From contig JAFUGJ010000037.1 in NCBI GenBank assembly GCA_017469425.1, positions 1-42,385 on the forward strand: 42,385 nt of DNA, in the 5' to 3' direction. Numbering within the stretch: the first letter of the stretch is position 1; every line of letters starts with the position of its first letter. Origin of the DNA: Bacteroidales bacterium. GTDB lineage: Bacteria > Bacteroidota > Bacteroidia > Bacteroidales > UBA932. Of the stretch, positions 29,392 through 38,392 are shown piece after piece. Under the pieces are notes generated by a model, which worked only from the letters and a program-made list of their open reading frames with translations, was not told where the DNA came from and searched no databases. The position numbers and the translations under genes are program-made.

Positions 29392-30786
29392 ATGTTCAGT
29401 AAAGAGATTTATTCGTCGAGGCGTGAAGAATTGAAGCGTCTTCTCGAGGACCAGAAAGGAATCGCGGTGTTCATCGGCAATGCCGAGGCTCCCGCGCAAT
29501 ATAAGGACAATTGCTATAAGTTTCGTCAGGACAGCACCTGGCTATACTATTTCGGGATTGACGAACCCCGTTTTGCGGCTGTAATCGATCTTGAAGACGG
29601 CAGCGAAACCATCTATGCCGACGATGTGAGCATCGACGACATCATCTGGATGGGGCCCCAGCCTTCAGTGGCCGAGCAGGCCGCGAGGGTGGGCGTGCAG
29701 AAGTCGGAACCCTATGCCAAGCTGGACTGGGCCGTGTCGCAGGCCATAATCAAGGGCCGCCCCATCCACAGCATCCCTCCATCCCGCTGGTACAATACCC
29801 TCAAGCTCCAGGGGCTGGGCGTAGACAAGCCCAGCGAAGCCCTCATCCGCGCCATCATCAAGATGCGTCTGGTGAAGCGCCCCGAGGAAATCGTTGAGCT
29901 TGATGCCGCAGGAGTTCTTGGGCAGAAGATGCACACGGTGGCCCGCAGGGGCATAAGGCCGGGCCGCATCGAACAGGAAATAGTGGGCGAGATGGAAGGC
30001 GTCACGCTCTCCGAAGGATGGGGAGTGAGCTTTGCCACCATTCTCACCCAGCATGGCGAAGTGTTCCACAATCACGGGCATTCCGCTGTAATCGAACCCG
30101 GCAGGCTGATGGTGATAGACGCCGGTGCCGAAGGGAATTCGCACTACGCATCCGACTTTACCCGTACCTACCCCACCGGAGGGAAATACACCCCTAAGCA
30201 GAGGGATATATACCAGACGGTTTACGACTGCCACGAACTGGCGTTTTCCATGATACGCCCCGGAGTTGCCTACCGTGATGTGCATCTCGCAGTGGCGCGC
30301 CTGATGCTGGAAAGGCTTTCCTCCCTCGGACTTGTGGAAGGAGATATTGACGAAATGGTGGCGGAAGGCGTCGCCGGGCTTTTCATGCCTCACGGACTTG
30401 GGCATAACATGGGCCTGGATGTGCACGACATGGAAGACCTGGGCGAAGACCTCGTGGGCTACGACCCCGACCAGACCCGCTCAAAGCAGCTCGGGCTCGG
30501 GTCGCTTCGCATGGCGCGCCGCCTCGTTCCCGGCAATGTGATTACCGATGAACCTGGCATCTACTTCATCCCCGACCTTATCGAACTCTGGAAGAAGGAG
30601 GGCCGCCCCTTCGTGAACTATGCAGCCCTGCGCGAGGACTACTACGACTTTGGAGGCATACGCATCGAGGACGATGTGCTGGTGACCGCCGACGGTGCCC
30701 GCCGCCTGGGCGGAACGCGCCTGCCCGCATCTCCGGACGAAGTGGAAGCGGCAATGGCGGAGGACTGTCATGGTTTTCTTCGGTAG
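29392..30786 (+). CDS. Aminopeptidase P family protein (Xaa-Pro aminopeptidase, M24)
   Basis: 464 residues. The N-terminal creatinase-like domain (about 1-165) has the aminopeptidase P opening RQDSTWLYYFGIDEPRFAAVID. The M24 pita-bread domain carries the dinuclear metal ligands: Asp in VIDAGAE, Asp in SDFTRTYPT, His in MPHGLGHNMGLDVHD, Glu in ITDEPGIYF and Glu in GIRIEDDVLV. It removes an N-terminal residue before proline in the cytoplasm. Its 3' end overlaps the next gene by 17 nt. Confidence 0.93.
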   Translation: MFSKEIYSSRREELKRLLEDQKGIAVFIGNAEAPAQYKDNCYKFRQDSTWLYYFGIDEPRFAAVIDLEDGSETIYADDVSIDDIIWMGPQPSVAEQAARVGVQKSEPYAKLDWAVSQAIIKGRPIHSIPPSRWYNTLKLQGLGVDKPSEALIRAIIKMRLVKRPEEIVELDAAGVLGQKMHTVARRGIRPGRIEQEIVGEMEGVTLSEGWGVSFATILTQHGEVFHNHGHSAVIEPGRLMVIDAGAEGNSHYASDFTRTYPTGGKYTPKQRDIYQTVYDCHELAFSMIRPGVAYRDVHLAVARLMLERLSSLGLVEGDIDEMVAEGVAGLFMPHGLGHNMGLDVHDMEDLGEDLVGYDPDQTRSKQLGLGSLRMARRLVPGNVITDEPGIYFIPDLIELWKKEGRPFVNYAALREDYYDFGGIRIEDDVLVTADGARRLGGTRLPASPDEVEAAMAEDCHGFLR

Positions 30787-31369
30787 AAATATCGATAAAA
30801 AGTATATCATTCCGTTATTAATCATTGTATTTTTAACATTCTTTTCAGGTGGCCTGTTATCCAAAAGTTATAAAGTTATCAATACATCGGTTAAGTATAA
30901 GGATGTGGAGTATGATATAAACATAGGCTATTATTTTGGGAAGTATGTAGGCTATATAGAAAACAGCAGTAATTGCATTGGCAAAGAACCAAGATATAAG
31001 CTTGGGTCGGATCCTGTCCGGTATTATACCTGGGCTACTGGCATGGGGCATAGTGCAGATGTTGATGTGAAAACATTTGACAGTATTGTAGCTGATGTGT
31101 TTACTCAGGATGAGATTGACAGATATTCAAAAGCAAAAGGCAATGTTTATGTGAATTTTACTATTGATTCCCTGACAGGTAAAATTCTTGAAGTACGCTT
31201 TCAAATCACGACGGCAGATATGGTTTTTGCAAATTTGTTGTCCATGGAAAAAATTTATGAATTGGAAAAGATGTTCAAAGAGAAACTTGTTTGCAGCCTC
31301 TCTGATGAATTGAAGGAAGAAAAACAATCATATGCTATTGCAGGGCAAAATCTTTTTGCCGGTAATTGA
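30770..31369 (+). CDS. Hypothetical membrane-anchored protein
   Basis: 199 residues, not recognised. One hydrophobic helix near the N-terminus (KYIIPLLIIVFLTFFSGGLL, about 11-30) suggests an inner-membrane anchor with a roughly 165-residue domain outside. The start at 30770 (MVFFGRN) gives a 17-nt overlap with the aminopeptidase gene; the frame from 30695 would be antisense-like filler in another frame of that gene. Base composition is strikingly more AT-rich than either neighbour, suggesting recent acquisition. It sits between otherwise housekeeping genes. Confidence 0.65.
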   Translation: MVFFGRNIDKKYIIPLLIIVFLTFFSGGLLSKSYKVINTSVKYKDVEYDINIGYYFGKYVGYIENSSNCIGKEPRYKLGSDPVRYYTWATGMGHSADVDVKTFDSIVADVFTQDEIDRYSKAKGNVYVNFTIDSLTGKILEVRFQITTADMVFANLLSMEKIYELEKMFKEKLVCSLSDELKEEKQSYAIAGQNLFAGN

Positions 31370-31395
31370 CGGATTTTTTAATTTAACACAATACT

Positions 31396-32133
31396 ATGGG
31401 ACTCTTAGACGGAAAAGTCGCCCTCATTACGGGCGCATCAAGGGGAATCGGAAAAGCCATCGCTCTGAAGTATGCAGCTGAAGGAGCCGATGTTGCCTTC
31501 ACCGACCTCGTAATCAATCAGGACACGGTAACTGAAATTGCGGCTCTCGGCCACAAGGTGAAAGCTTATGAGAGCAATGCCGCCGATTTCGAACAGACCC
31601 AGCAGGTGGTAGCACGGGTGCTGGAGGACTTCGGCAAGATTGACATACTCGTAAACAATGCAGGCATCACCAAGGACGGCCTTGTGATGCGCATGACCGA
31701 ACAGCAGTGGGACGCCGTGATTGCGGTAAACATGAAATCCGCTTTCAACTTCATCCATGCCGTAGTGCCCGCAATGGCCCGCGCCAAGAGCGGCAGCATC
31801 ATCAACATGGCATCCATCGCCGGACAGATGGGAAATCCCGGCCAGGTGAACTACGCCGCCACCAAGGCGGGCCTCATTGCAATGGCCAAGTCGGTGGCGA
31901 AGGAGATGGGCTCGCGCGGTATCCGTGCCAACAGCATCGCCCCCGGCTTCATCGTGTCGGACATGACCAACGCCCTCCCCGAAAGCGTGCGTGAGGAATA
32001 CATCAAGCAGATTCCGCTTCGCCGCGGAGGCACCCCCGAAGACATTGCCAACGCCGCCCTCTACCTCGCCAGCGACCTCTCGTCGTATGTCACCGGCCAG
32101 GTGATTCCGGTGAATGGCGGTCTCTATTGCTAA
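31396..32133 (+). CDS. fabG: 3-oxoacyl-[acyl-carrier-protein] reductase
   Basis: 245 residues, the normal FabG length. NADPH loop TGASRGIGKAIA, NNAG, catalytic Ser in MASIAGQMGNPGQ, YAATK (Tyr/Lys pair), and the FabG-typical end APGFIVSDMTNALP ... LASDLSSYVTGQVIPVNGGLYC. It reduces 3-oxoacyl-ACP in fatty acid elongation. Other fatty acid genes are not adjacent. The last 20 nt overlap the start of the ComF-like gene. Confidence 0.9.
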   Translation: MGLLDGKVALITGASRGIGKAIALKYAAEGADVAFTDLVINQDTVTEIAALGHKVKAYESNAADFEQTQQVVARVLEDFGKIDILVNNAGITKDGLVMRMTEQQWDAVIAVNMKSAFNFIHAVVPAMARAKSGSIINMASIAGQMGNPGQVNYAATKAGLIAMAKSVAKEMGSRGIRANSIAPGFIVSDMTNALPESVREEYIKQIPLRRGGTPEDIANAALYLASDLSSYVTGQVIPVNGGLYC

Positions 32134-32845
32134 GGGTTTAAGGTCGCTGGCAGACCTGATAGCTCCGCGCAGCTGCATCTGCTGCGGAAGGGAGCTGCTT
32201 ACGGACGAAAACCATATTTGCGTATGCTGCCTTTCAGACCTGCCCGGAACACATTTCGAAGGGCTCCGTGGCAATGCCATGTCGGAGCTCTTCAATTCTC
32301 TTCTCCAGAGGGAGATGGGCGATGCGGCAGTCCATCATCCCTTTTCCTATGCCACCGCCCTGTATTTCTATAAAGGGGGATTCCGTGAAATCAGCAAGGC
32401 TCTCAAGTACCGCCGCAATTTTGCGGCAGGGGATTTTTTTGCAGACGAACTGGCCCGTGCCCTGTCCGGAAGCGGACTGTATTCGGATGTGGATGCCGTC
32501 GTGGGCGTGCCTCTTCATTGGATGAGGCGCTTTGCGAGAGGATACAATCAGGCTGAGGTGATAGCCCGCCGCGTCGCTTCCGGGCTGGGGGTTCCGCATC
32601 TTCCCCGGCTGCTCCGAAGGGCCCGCCGCACCCGCAGCCAGACAACCCTGGGGCCCGAAAGCCGCAGGGCCAACACCAGGGGAGCCTTCAGCGCCAGGCC
32701 CTGTGGGAAACAGCTGCGCCACATTCTTCTCGTGGACGATGTGTGCACTACCGGCGCCACTCTTGCCGCCTGCGCCCTTGCCCTATATGAAGTTTTTCCG
32801 CAGGCAAGAGTGTCGGTAGCGACCCTGGCTTTTGTGGAACGCTGA
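32114..32845 (+). CDS. ComF family phosphoribosyltransferase-like protein
   Basis: 243 residues. A zinc ribbon (SCICCGRELL ... HICVCCLSDLPG) precedes a type I phosphoribosyltransferase domain with VDAVVGVPLHWMRRFARGYNQAEVIAR and the PRPP loop ILLVDDVCTTGATLAACA. ComF takes part in DNA uptake and homologous recombination in naturally competent bacteria, but the family is also universal in species where competence is unproven. The start at 32114 overlaps fabG by 20 nt. Confidence 0.9.
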   Translation: MAVSIAKGLRSLADLIAPRSCICCGRELLTDENHICVCCLSDLPGTHFEGLRGNAMSELFNSLLQREMGDAAVHHPFSYATALYFYKGGFREISKALKYRRNFAAGDFFADELARALSGSGLYSDVDAVVGVPLHWMRRFARGYNQAEVIARRVASGLGVPHLPRLLRRARRTRSQTTLGPESRRANTRGAFSARPCGKQLRHILLVDDVCTTGATLAACALALYEVFPQARVSVATLAFVER

Positions 32846-32861
32846 AAAAAGCGTATCTTTG
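32831..32861 (+). promoter_or_regulatory. Consensus promoter of the DUF456 gene
   Basis: TTTG (32831-32834), exactly 19 nt, TATCTTTG (32854-32861): a full match to the Bacteroides consensus. It overlaps the end of comF and gives a leader of about 12-17 nt before ATG 32879. Confidence 0.75.
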
Positions 32862-32878
32862 AGCCAAAGCGACAAACA

Positions 32879-33364
32879 ATGACACCACTTGAAATTCTGG
32901 CGCTGCTTTGCGCCGCCATCGGAATCGTGGGCAGCATAGTGCCCGGACTACCCGGCCCTCCCATCAGCTGGCTTGGGCTTCTGCTTTGCTATTTTGCCGG
33001 TACGCGCGGCGAATGTGACAGCATGAGCACGGGGTTCCTCCTCGTCTGGCTTGGCATAACCACCCTGGTAACCCTTCTGGACTACATTGTTCCCGGCTGG
33101 TTCGCCAAATACACCGGAGGCCACAAAGAAGCCTCATGGGGCGCCATAATCGGACTTTTCGCCGGGATGTTCCTTACTCCCGTGGGGGTGCTGGCGGGGG
33201 CTCTGATCGGAGCCTTCATCGGCGAATATGTGTTTGCCCGCCAGAATGCCGTCGATTCCGTAAAGGCAGCCCTCGGCGCTTTCCTCGGTTTCATTTTCGG
33301 CACCGGGGTCAAGCTGATAGCCAGCGGAGTGATGATGTTCTACATCTTCAAGTTTGTATTTTGA
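32879..33364 (+). CDS. DUF456 family membrane protein
   Basis: 161 residues with about four to five hydrophobic, Gly-rich helices. The DUF456 pattern is clear: IVGSIVPGLPGPPISWLGLLL at the N-terminus, GGHKEASWGAIIGLFAG, and GVLAGALIGAFIGEYVFAR (GxxxG-rich). Function is unknown; the glycine-zipper-like helices suggest oligomers in the inner membrane. It has its own consensus promoter and ends 72 nt before the SusC-like gene. Confidence 0.87.
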   Translation: MTPLEILALLCAAIGIVGSIVPGLPGPPISWLGLLLCYFAGTRGECDSMSTGFLLVWLGITTLVTLLDYIVPGWFAKYTGGHKEASWGAIIGLFAGMFLTPVGVLAGALIGAFIGEYVFARQNAVDSVKAALGAFLGFIFGTGVKLIASGVMMFYIFKFVF

Positions 33365-33382
33365 ACCGAATTCGAAAGGATT

Positions 33383-33430
33383 TCTCCCAAATAATGATTA
33401 CCTTAGCAGGGTAAATTATTGTTTGGGAGA
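33383..33430 (+). promoter_or_regulatory. Large hairpin in front of the SusC-like gene
   Basis: Outer stem TCTCCCAAA (33383-33391) / TTTGGGAGA (33422-33430) and inner stem TTACC (33398-33402) / GGTAA (33410-33414), followed by TTTTGT and then the ATG at 33437. It may be the terminator of the DUF456 transcript or a leader hairpin that controls the SusC locus. Its closeness to the start codon, with the T-run inside the ribosome-binding zone, favours a regulatory role. Confidence 0.6.
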
Positions 33431-33436
33431 TTTTGT

Positions 33437-36400
33437 ATGAAGAAAAACGGATTGCTCAAGGCAGTTTGGCTTGGCATCTCATTGATATTTATGTCTTTGG
33501 AGCTTGCCGCCCAGAATGCCGTCACCGTGAAGGGAACAGTAGTTGATGCCGACGACGGCCTTGGAATCATCGGAGCGTATGTATCTGTAGAGGGAACGAC
33601 CATAGGAAACATAACCGACCTCGACGGAAATTTCGTAATTGAGAATGTTCCGGCCACCGCAAAATATGTGGTGGCGTCTTTTCTGGGTTACGACGATGTC
33701 CGGGTGCCCGTAGGCGAACAGCTCCGCATCGTAATGAAGCTCGGCGCGGAGCAGCTCGAGGGTGTGGTGGTCACCGGAATGCAGAAGATGGACAGGAGGC
33801 TCTTCACGGGGTCCAGTGCCAAGGTGGATGCTTCCGATGCCAAGATAGACGGCATGGCCGACATCAGCCGTTCCCTCGAAGGCCGGGCCGCAGGTGTGAT
33901 AGTGCAGAATGTGTCCGGCACATTCGGCACCGCGCCCAAGATAAGCATCAGGGGCGCCACTTCCATCTACGGCAATTCCAAGCCTCTGTGGGTGGTAGAC
34001 GGCGTAATCATGGAAGATGTGGTGGATGTCAGCACCGACCAGCTTTCTTCCGGAGATGCAAGCACGCTCATAAGTTCCGCGATAGCGGGCCTCAATTCCG
34101 ACGACATCGAGAGTTTCGACATCCTCAAGGACGGCTCCGCCACCTCCATCTACGGAGCCCGTGCAATGGCGGGCGTGATTGTCATCACCACCAAGAAGGG
34201 AAAGGCCGGGCAGAGCCACATCAGCTATTCCGGCGAATACACCACGAGGCTCAAGCCCATGTATTCCACCTTCAACATCATGAACTCGCAGGACCAGATG
34301 GACATCTACCAGGAACTGCAGATGAAGGGATACCTGAACTATGCCGAAACCGCGAACAGCGCAAACAGCGGCATCTACGGCAAGATGTACGAGCTGATTA
34401 CCCAATACGACGAAAGCACCGGGCAGTTCGGCCTTGCCAATACCCCGGAAGCCCGGGCTGCATACCTGCGTGCCGCTGAATACAGGAATACCGACTGGTT
34501 CGGACGGCTTTTCAGTTATTCCATACAGCATAACCACTCCCTGAGCATGTCCGGCGGTTCCGACAAGGCAACCTACTATGCTTCCGTGTCCGTGATGAGC
34601 GACCCGGGCTGGACCATGCAGAGTTCGGTGGAACGCTACACCGCCAATCTTAACGCTTCGTTCAAGGTGCTGGACAATCTCACCCTGAACATGATAAGCA
34701 ACGCATCCTACCGCAAGCAGAGGGCTCCGGGCACCTTGAGCAGCAGCGTGGATGCAGTGAACGGCGAAGTCTCGCGCGATTTCGACATCAATCCCTATTC
34801 CTACGCGCTCAACACTTCCCGCGCCCTCGACCCGGACGAGTATTATATAAGGAATTACGCCCCGTTCAACATTTTCCACGAACTCCGCAACAATTACATC
34901 GACCTCGGAGTGTCGGATTTCCGCGTGCAGGGCGAACTGCGCTACAAGCCGCTGCCTTCCCTGGAGCTGAGCGCCCTCGGGGCTGCCAAGTTCTCCACCA
35001 CCTCGCAGGAGCACTACATCCTCGACGAGTCCAACCAGGCCCTCGCATACAGGGCCATGGGCACTTCCACCATAAGGGCGGCCAACCATTACCTGTACAC
35101 CGACCCCGACGAACCCATGACCCTTCCGGTTTCGGTCCTTCCCGAGGGAGGTATCTACGACCGTACCGACAACAAGCTCAGCGGGTACGACTTCCGTGCA
35201 ACGGCAAACTACAGCAACACCTTTGCCGTTAACCACATCGTAAACCTTTACGGAGGCACGGAAATCAACAGCATCGACCGCCATGCCAACTACTTCCGCG
35301 GCTGGGGCATGATGTATTCCATGGGCGAGATTCCCAACTATGCCTACAAAGTGTTCAAGAAGGGGTCCGAAGAAAACACCAACTATTTCACCCTCGACAA
35401 CACCTTCGACCGCAGCGCCGCCTTCTTTGCAAACGGCACATATTCCTACAAGGGCAAGTACATCGTGAACGGCACGGCCCGTTACGAGGGCACAAACAAG
35501 CTCGGCAAGTCGCGTTCGGCCCGATGGCTCCCCACATGGAATGTTTCCGGAGCGTGGAATGCCCACGAAGAGGAGTTCCTGCGCGGACTCTACCCGCTGC
35601 TTTCGCACCTCAATGTCAAGGCATCCTATTCGCTGACCGCCGACAGGGGGCCTTCGTATGTAACAAATTCCCGCGTGGTGATTTCCAGCACTACCCCGTG
35701 GAGACCGTCAACTTCCGTGCGCGAGACCATGCTCTACATTGAAGACCTCGCCAACGGAGAACTTACCTACGAGAAGAAGCGCGAGCTGAACGGAGGTCTC
35801 GAAGCGGGATTCTTCGACAACCGCATCAACCTAACCGCCGATGTCTATACCCGCAAGAACTACGACCTTATCGGCATCATCAACACCCAGGGCATAGGCG
35901 GACAGGTGAACAAATACGGAAACATCGCCACCATGAAGTCGGACGGATTCGAGCTGAGCCTCACTACGAGCAATATCCGCCGCAAGGACTTCAGCTGGAC
36001 CACGAATTTCATCTACTCGCACACCCGCAACAAGGTCACCGACCTCAAGACGACAGCCCGCGTAATCGACCTTATCCGGGGCACGGGTTACGCCCAGGAA
36101 GGCTATCCTGTGAGGGGTATCTTCTCCATCCCGTTCAAGGGCCTCAACAACGAGGGCCTTCCCACCTTCCTCGACCAGGACGGCAACATCAGCGTATCCG
36201 ATGTTTACTTCCAGGAGTCTGACCCCGACAAGCTCGGCTTCCTCGAGTACAGCGGCAATGCCGACCCCACCGACCTCGGTTCGCTCGGCAATGTGTTCTC
36301 CTATAAGAATTTCCGCCTGAATGTGTTCATCACCTATTCGTTCGGCAATGTGATACGCATGGACCCCGTGTTCAGCAATGTTTACAACGACCTCAATTCC

Positions 36401-36781
36401 ATGCCGCGCGAGTTCCGCAACCGCTGGATGGTGCCGGGCGACGAGCAGATTACCGACATCCCCACCATCGCCAGCCGCGTGCAGAACCGCAACAACCAGA
36501 GCCTGAGCGTGGCATATAATGCCTACAACTACTCTTCGGCACGCATTGCGAGGGGCGATTTCATCCGCATGAAGGAAATCTCCCTCAGCTACACGGTGCC
36601 CGCCAAGGTGGTGAAGGCGCTGAAGGTGGACAACATGTCGCTCAAACTCCAGGGAACGAACCTCTTCCTGCTGTATGCCGACAAGAAACTCAACGGGCAG
36701 GACCCCGAGTTCTTCAACACCGGAGGCGTGGCCGTGCCGGTGCCGAAGCAGTTTACACTCACACTCAAAATCGGACTTTAG
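33437..36781 (+). CDS. SusC/RagA family TonB-dependent outer-membrane receptor
   Basis: 1,114 residues. Signal peptide ending near ELAAQ, then a carboxypeptidase-D-regulatory-like domain (VKGTVVDADDGLGIIGAYVSVEGTTIGNITDLDGNF, about 30-110), the plug domain (SLEGRAAGVIVQNVSGTFGTAPKISIRGATS; DGSATSIYGARAMAGVIVITTKKGK), and a 22-strand barrel to the end. No STN signalling domain is seen, so it does not look like a sigma/anti-sigma transducer. It imports a large ligand together with the SusD-like lipoprotein 12 nt downstream. The neighbours include a metallopeptidase and no glycosidase, pointing to a peptide or protein ligand (inference). The start at 33437 excludes an upstream TTG. Confidence 0.94.
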   Translation: MKKNGLLKAVWLGISLIFMSLELAAQNAVTVKGTVVDADDGLGIIGAYVSVEGTTIGNITDLDGNFVIENVPATAKYVVASFLGYDDVRVPVGEQLRIVMKLGAEQLEGVVVTGMQKMDRRLFTGSSAKVDASDAKIDGMADISRSLEGRAAGVIVQNVSGTFGTAPKISIRGATSIYGNSKPLWVVDGVIMEDVVDVSTDQLSSGDASTLISSAIAGLNSDDIESFDILKDGSATSIYGARAMAGVIVITTKKGKAGQSHISYSGEYTTRLKPMYSTFNIMNSQDQMDIYQELQMKGYLNYAETANSANSGIYGKMYELITQYDESTGQFGLANTPEARAAYLRAAEYRNTDWFGRLFSYSIQHNHSLSMSGGSDKATYYASVSVMSDPGWTMQSSVERYTANLNASFKVLDNLTLNMISNASYRKQRAPGTLSSSVDAVNGEVSRDFDINPYSYALNTSRALDPDEYYIRNYAPFNIFHELRNNYIDLGVSDFRVQGELRYKPLPSLELSALGAAKFSTTSQEHYILDESNQALAYRAMGTSTIRAANHYLYTDPDEPMTLPVSVLPEGGIYDRTDNKLSGYDFRATANYSNTFAVNHIVNLYGGTEINSIDRHANYFRGWGMMYSMGEIPNYAYKVFKKGSEENTNYFTLDNTFDRSAAFFANGTYSYKGKYIVNGTARYEGTNKLGKSRSARWLPTWNVSGAWNAHEEEFLRGLYPLLSHLNVKASYSLTADRGPSYVTNSRVVISSTTPWRPSTSVRETMLYIEDLANGELTYEKKRELNGGLEAGFFDNRINLTADVYTRKNYDLIGIINTQGIGGQVNKYGNIATMKSDGFELSLTTSNIRRKDFSWTTNFIYSHTRNKVTDLKTTARVIDLIRGTGYAQEGYPVRGIFSIPFKGLNNEGLPTFLDQDGNISVSDVYFQESDPDKLGFLEYSGNADPTDLGSLGNVFSYKNFRLNVFITYSFGNVIRMDPVFSNVYNDLNSMPREFRNRWMVPGDEQITDIPTIASRVQNRNNQSLSVAYNAYNYSSARIARGDFIRMKEISLSYTVPAKVVKALKVDNMSLKLQGTNLFLLYADKKLNGQDPEFFNTGGVAVPVPKQFTLTLKIGL

Positions 36782-36793
36782 GAGGGAACAGCC

Positions 36794-38386
36794 ATGAAGA
36801 AGAATACACTCAAGAATATTGCTTACGGTCTGATTATCGTTCCTCTGCTGTGCGCGTGCGACGGCTTTCTCGACAGGATGCCCGACAACCGCACCGAAAT
36901 CAATACCGAATCAAAGGTGACCAGCCTGCTAACTTCCGCCTATCCGGAGGTTACATACATACTTCTCACCGAAATCATGTCGGACAACACCGACGATTAC
37001 GGAGTGCGCTACAAGGACACCGACCGCTTCATCGACCAGGTCTGGGCATGGCAGGATGTGACCGAATCCGCCAATGAAGACCCCGAAGGCGTGTGGCAGG
37101 CCCATTACGGGGCAATCGCCGCCGCGAACCAGGCCCTGCTTTCCATCGAGGAAATGGGAGGGGCGACCACCAAGGCCCTGCGCGAGGCCAAGGGCGAGGC
37201 TCTGCTCTGCCGTGCCTACGGTCATTTCATCCTCGTGAACCTGTTCTGCCTCAACTATAATTCGCAGACCAGCTCGTCCGATCTCGGCATCCCTTATCTG
37301 GATGCTCCGGAAGAGGAACTTAACCCTAAGTACGAACGCGGAACGGTGGCACAGGTCTATGAAAAAATCGACGCCGACCTCAAGGAAGGGCTGGAGCTCG
37401 TGGGGGATTCCAACTACTCCGTTCCCAAGTACCACTTCAACAAGAAGGCGGCCTATGCCTTTGCCGCCCGCTTCTATCTCTATTATGAGAAATGGCAGCT
37501 CGCCGAGAAGTACGCATCGCTGTGCCTCGGTTCCAGCCCCGAAGGGCTCCTGCGCAACTGGCAGTCGCTTGGGGAACTTCCTTCGAGCGAGTACGACATT
37601 TGCGTGAACCAGTATATCAGCGCTACTTCCAATGCCAACCTGCTGCTGATGACGGCATATTCCGCGGTAGGGCTCACCTTCGGCCCCTACGGATACTATA
37701 CCAAGTATTCGCACGGCTCTTACCTTGCCACCACCGAGACCGTGTTCGCACCCCAGCCCTGGGGCTCCGGACGCGACCAGCTCGAACCTCTCTACAAATA
37801 CTATCCGCGCACCTATGCCAACGCTCTTGACAGGGTGTGCTTCTGGAAGCTGCCCTACCTGTTCGAGGTAATGGATCCCGTTTCGCGAATAGGCTATTAC
37901 CGCACGGTTTACCCCGCGGTCTGGACCGACGAATGTCTGCTCAACAGGGCCGAAGCCTACATCATGCTCCGCGAGTATGACAAGGCTGCCGCCGACATGA
38001 ATGTCTGGCTGCACAACACGCTCAATGTGAGCATGGACCTCACACCTGAGAACATCCGCGATTTCATGCGCGGCACCGCATACTACGAATGGCGCAAGCC
38101 AACCATACGCAAGCACCTCAATCCTGCATTCGACATCGGGGAAGAGGGCGGGCTTGCCGAGTCCATGCTTCAGATGGTGCTGCACCTGCGCCGTATCGAA
38201 ACCCTCGGCCAGGGGCTGCGCTGGTTTGATGTCAAGCGCTATGGCATAGAGATTTACCGCAGGGCAACCAATACCGACGGCAATGTGCAGAGTGAGTCCG
38301 ACCAGCTGCTCGTGGGCGACCCCCGCCGTGCAATGCAGATTCCGCTGAAGGTGCGCGACGCCGGCCTGGAAGCCAATCCCCGTTAA
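36794..38386 (+). CDS. RagB/SusD family nutrient-uptake lipoprotein
   Basis: 530 residues. Lipobox PLLCAC (Cys near 22) after a hydrophobic segment, then the SusD opening DGFLDRMPDNRTEINTE. The protein is TPR-like helical, with AEAYIMLREYDKAAADMNVW and the C-terminal LRRIETLGQGLRWFDVKRYG, a strong SusD signature. It forms the surface lid of the SusC pore and binds the substrate. It belongs to one operon with the genes on both sides. Confidence 0.94.
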   Translation: MKKNTLKNIAYGLIIVPLLCACDGFLDRMPDNRTEINTESKVTSLLTSAYPEVTYILLTEIMSDNTDDYGVRYKDTDRFIDQVWAWQDVTESANEDPEGVWQAHYGAIAAANQALLSIEEMGGATTKALREAKGEALLCRAYGHFILVNLFCLNYNSQTSSSDLGIPYLDAPEEELNPKYERGTVAQVYEKIDADLKEGLELVGDSNYSVPKYHFNKKAAYAFAARFYLYYEKWQLAEKYASLCLGSSPEGLLRNWQSLGELPSSEYDICVNQYISATSNANLLLMTAYSAVGLTFGPYGYYTKYSHGSYLATTETVFAPQPWGSGRDQLEPLYKYYPRTYANALDRVCFWKLPYLFEVMDPVSRIGYYRTVYPAVWTDECLLNRAEAYIMLREYDKAAADMNVWLHNTLNVSMDLTPENIRDFMRGTAYYEWRKPTIRKHLNPAFDIGEEGGLAESMLQMVLHLRRIETLGQGLRWFDVKRYGIEIYRRATNTDGNVQSESDQLLVGDPRRAMQIPLKVRDAGLEANPR

Positions 38387-38392
38387 ACTGAG

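Noticed and set aside
33479-35608. 709-codon minus-strand open frame in the SusC gene
   Set aside because: Shadow of a gene with unmistakable TonB-receptor motifs.
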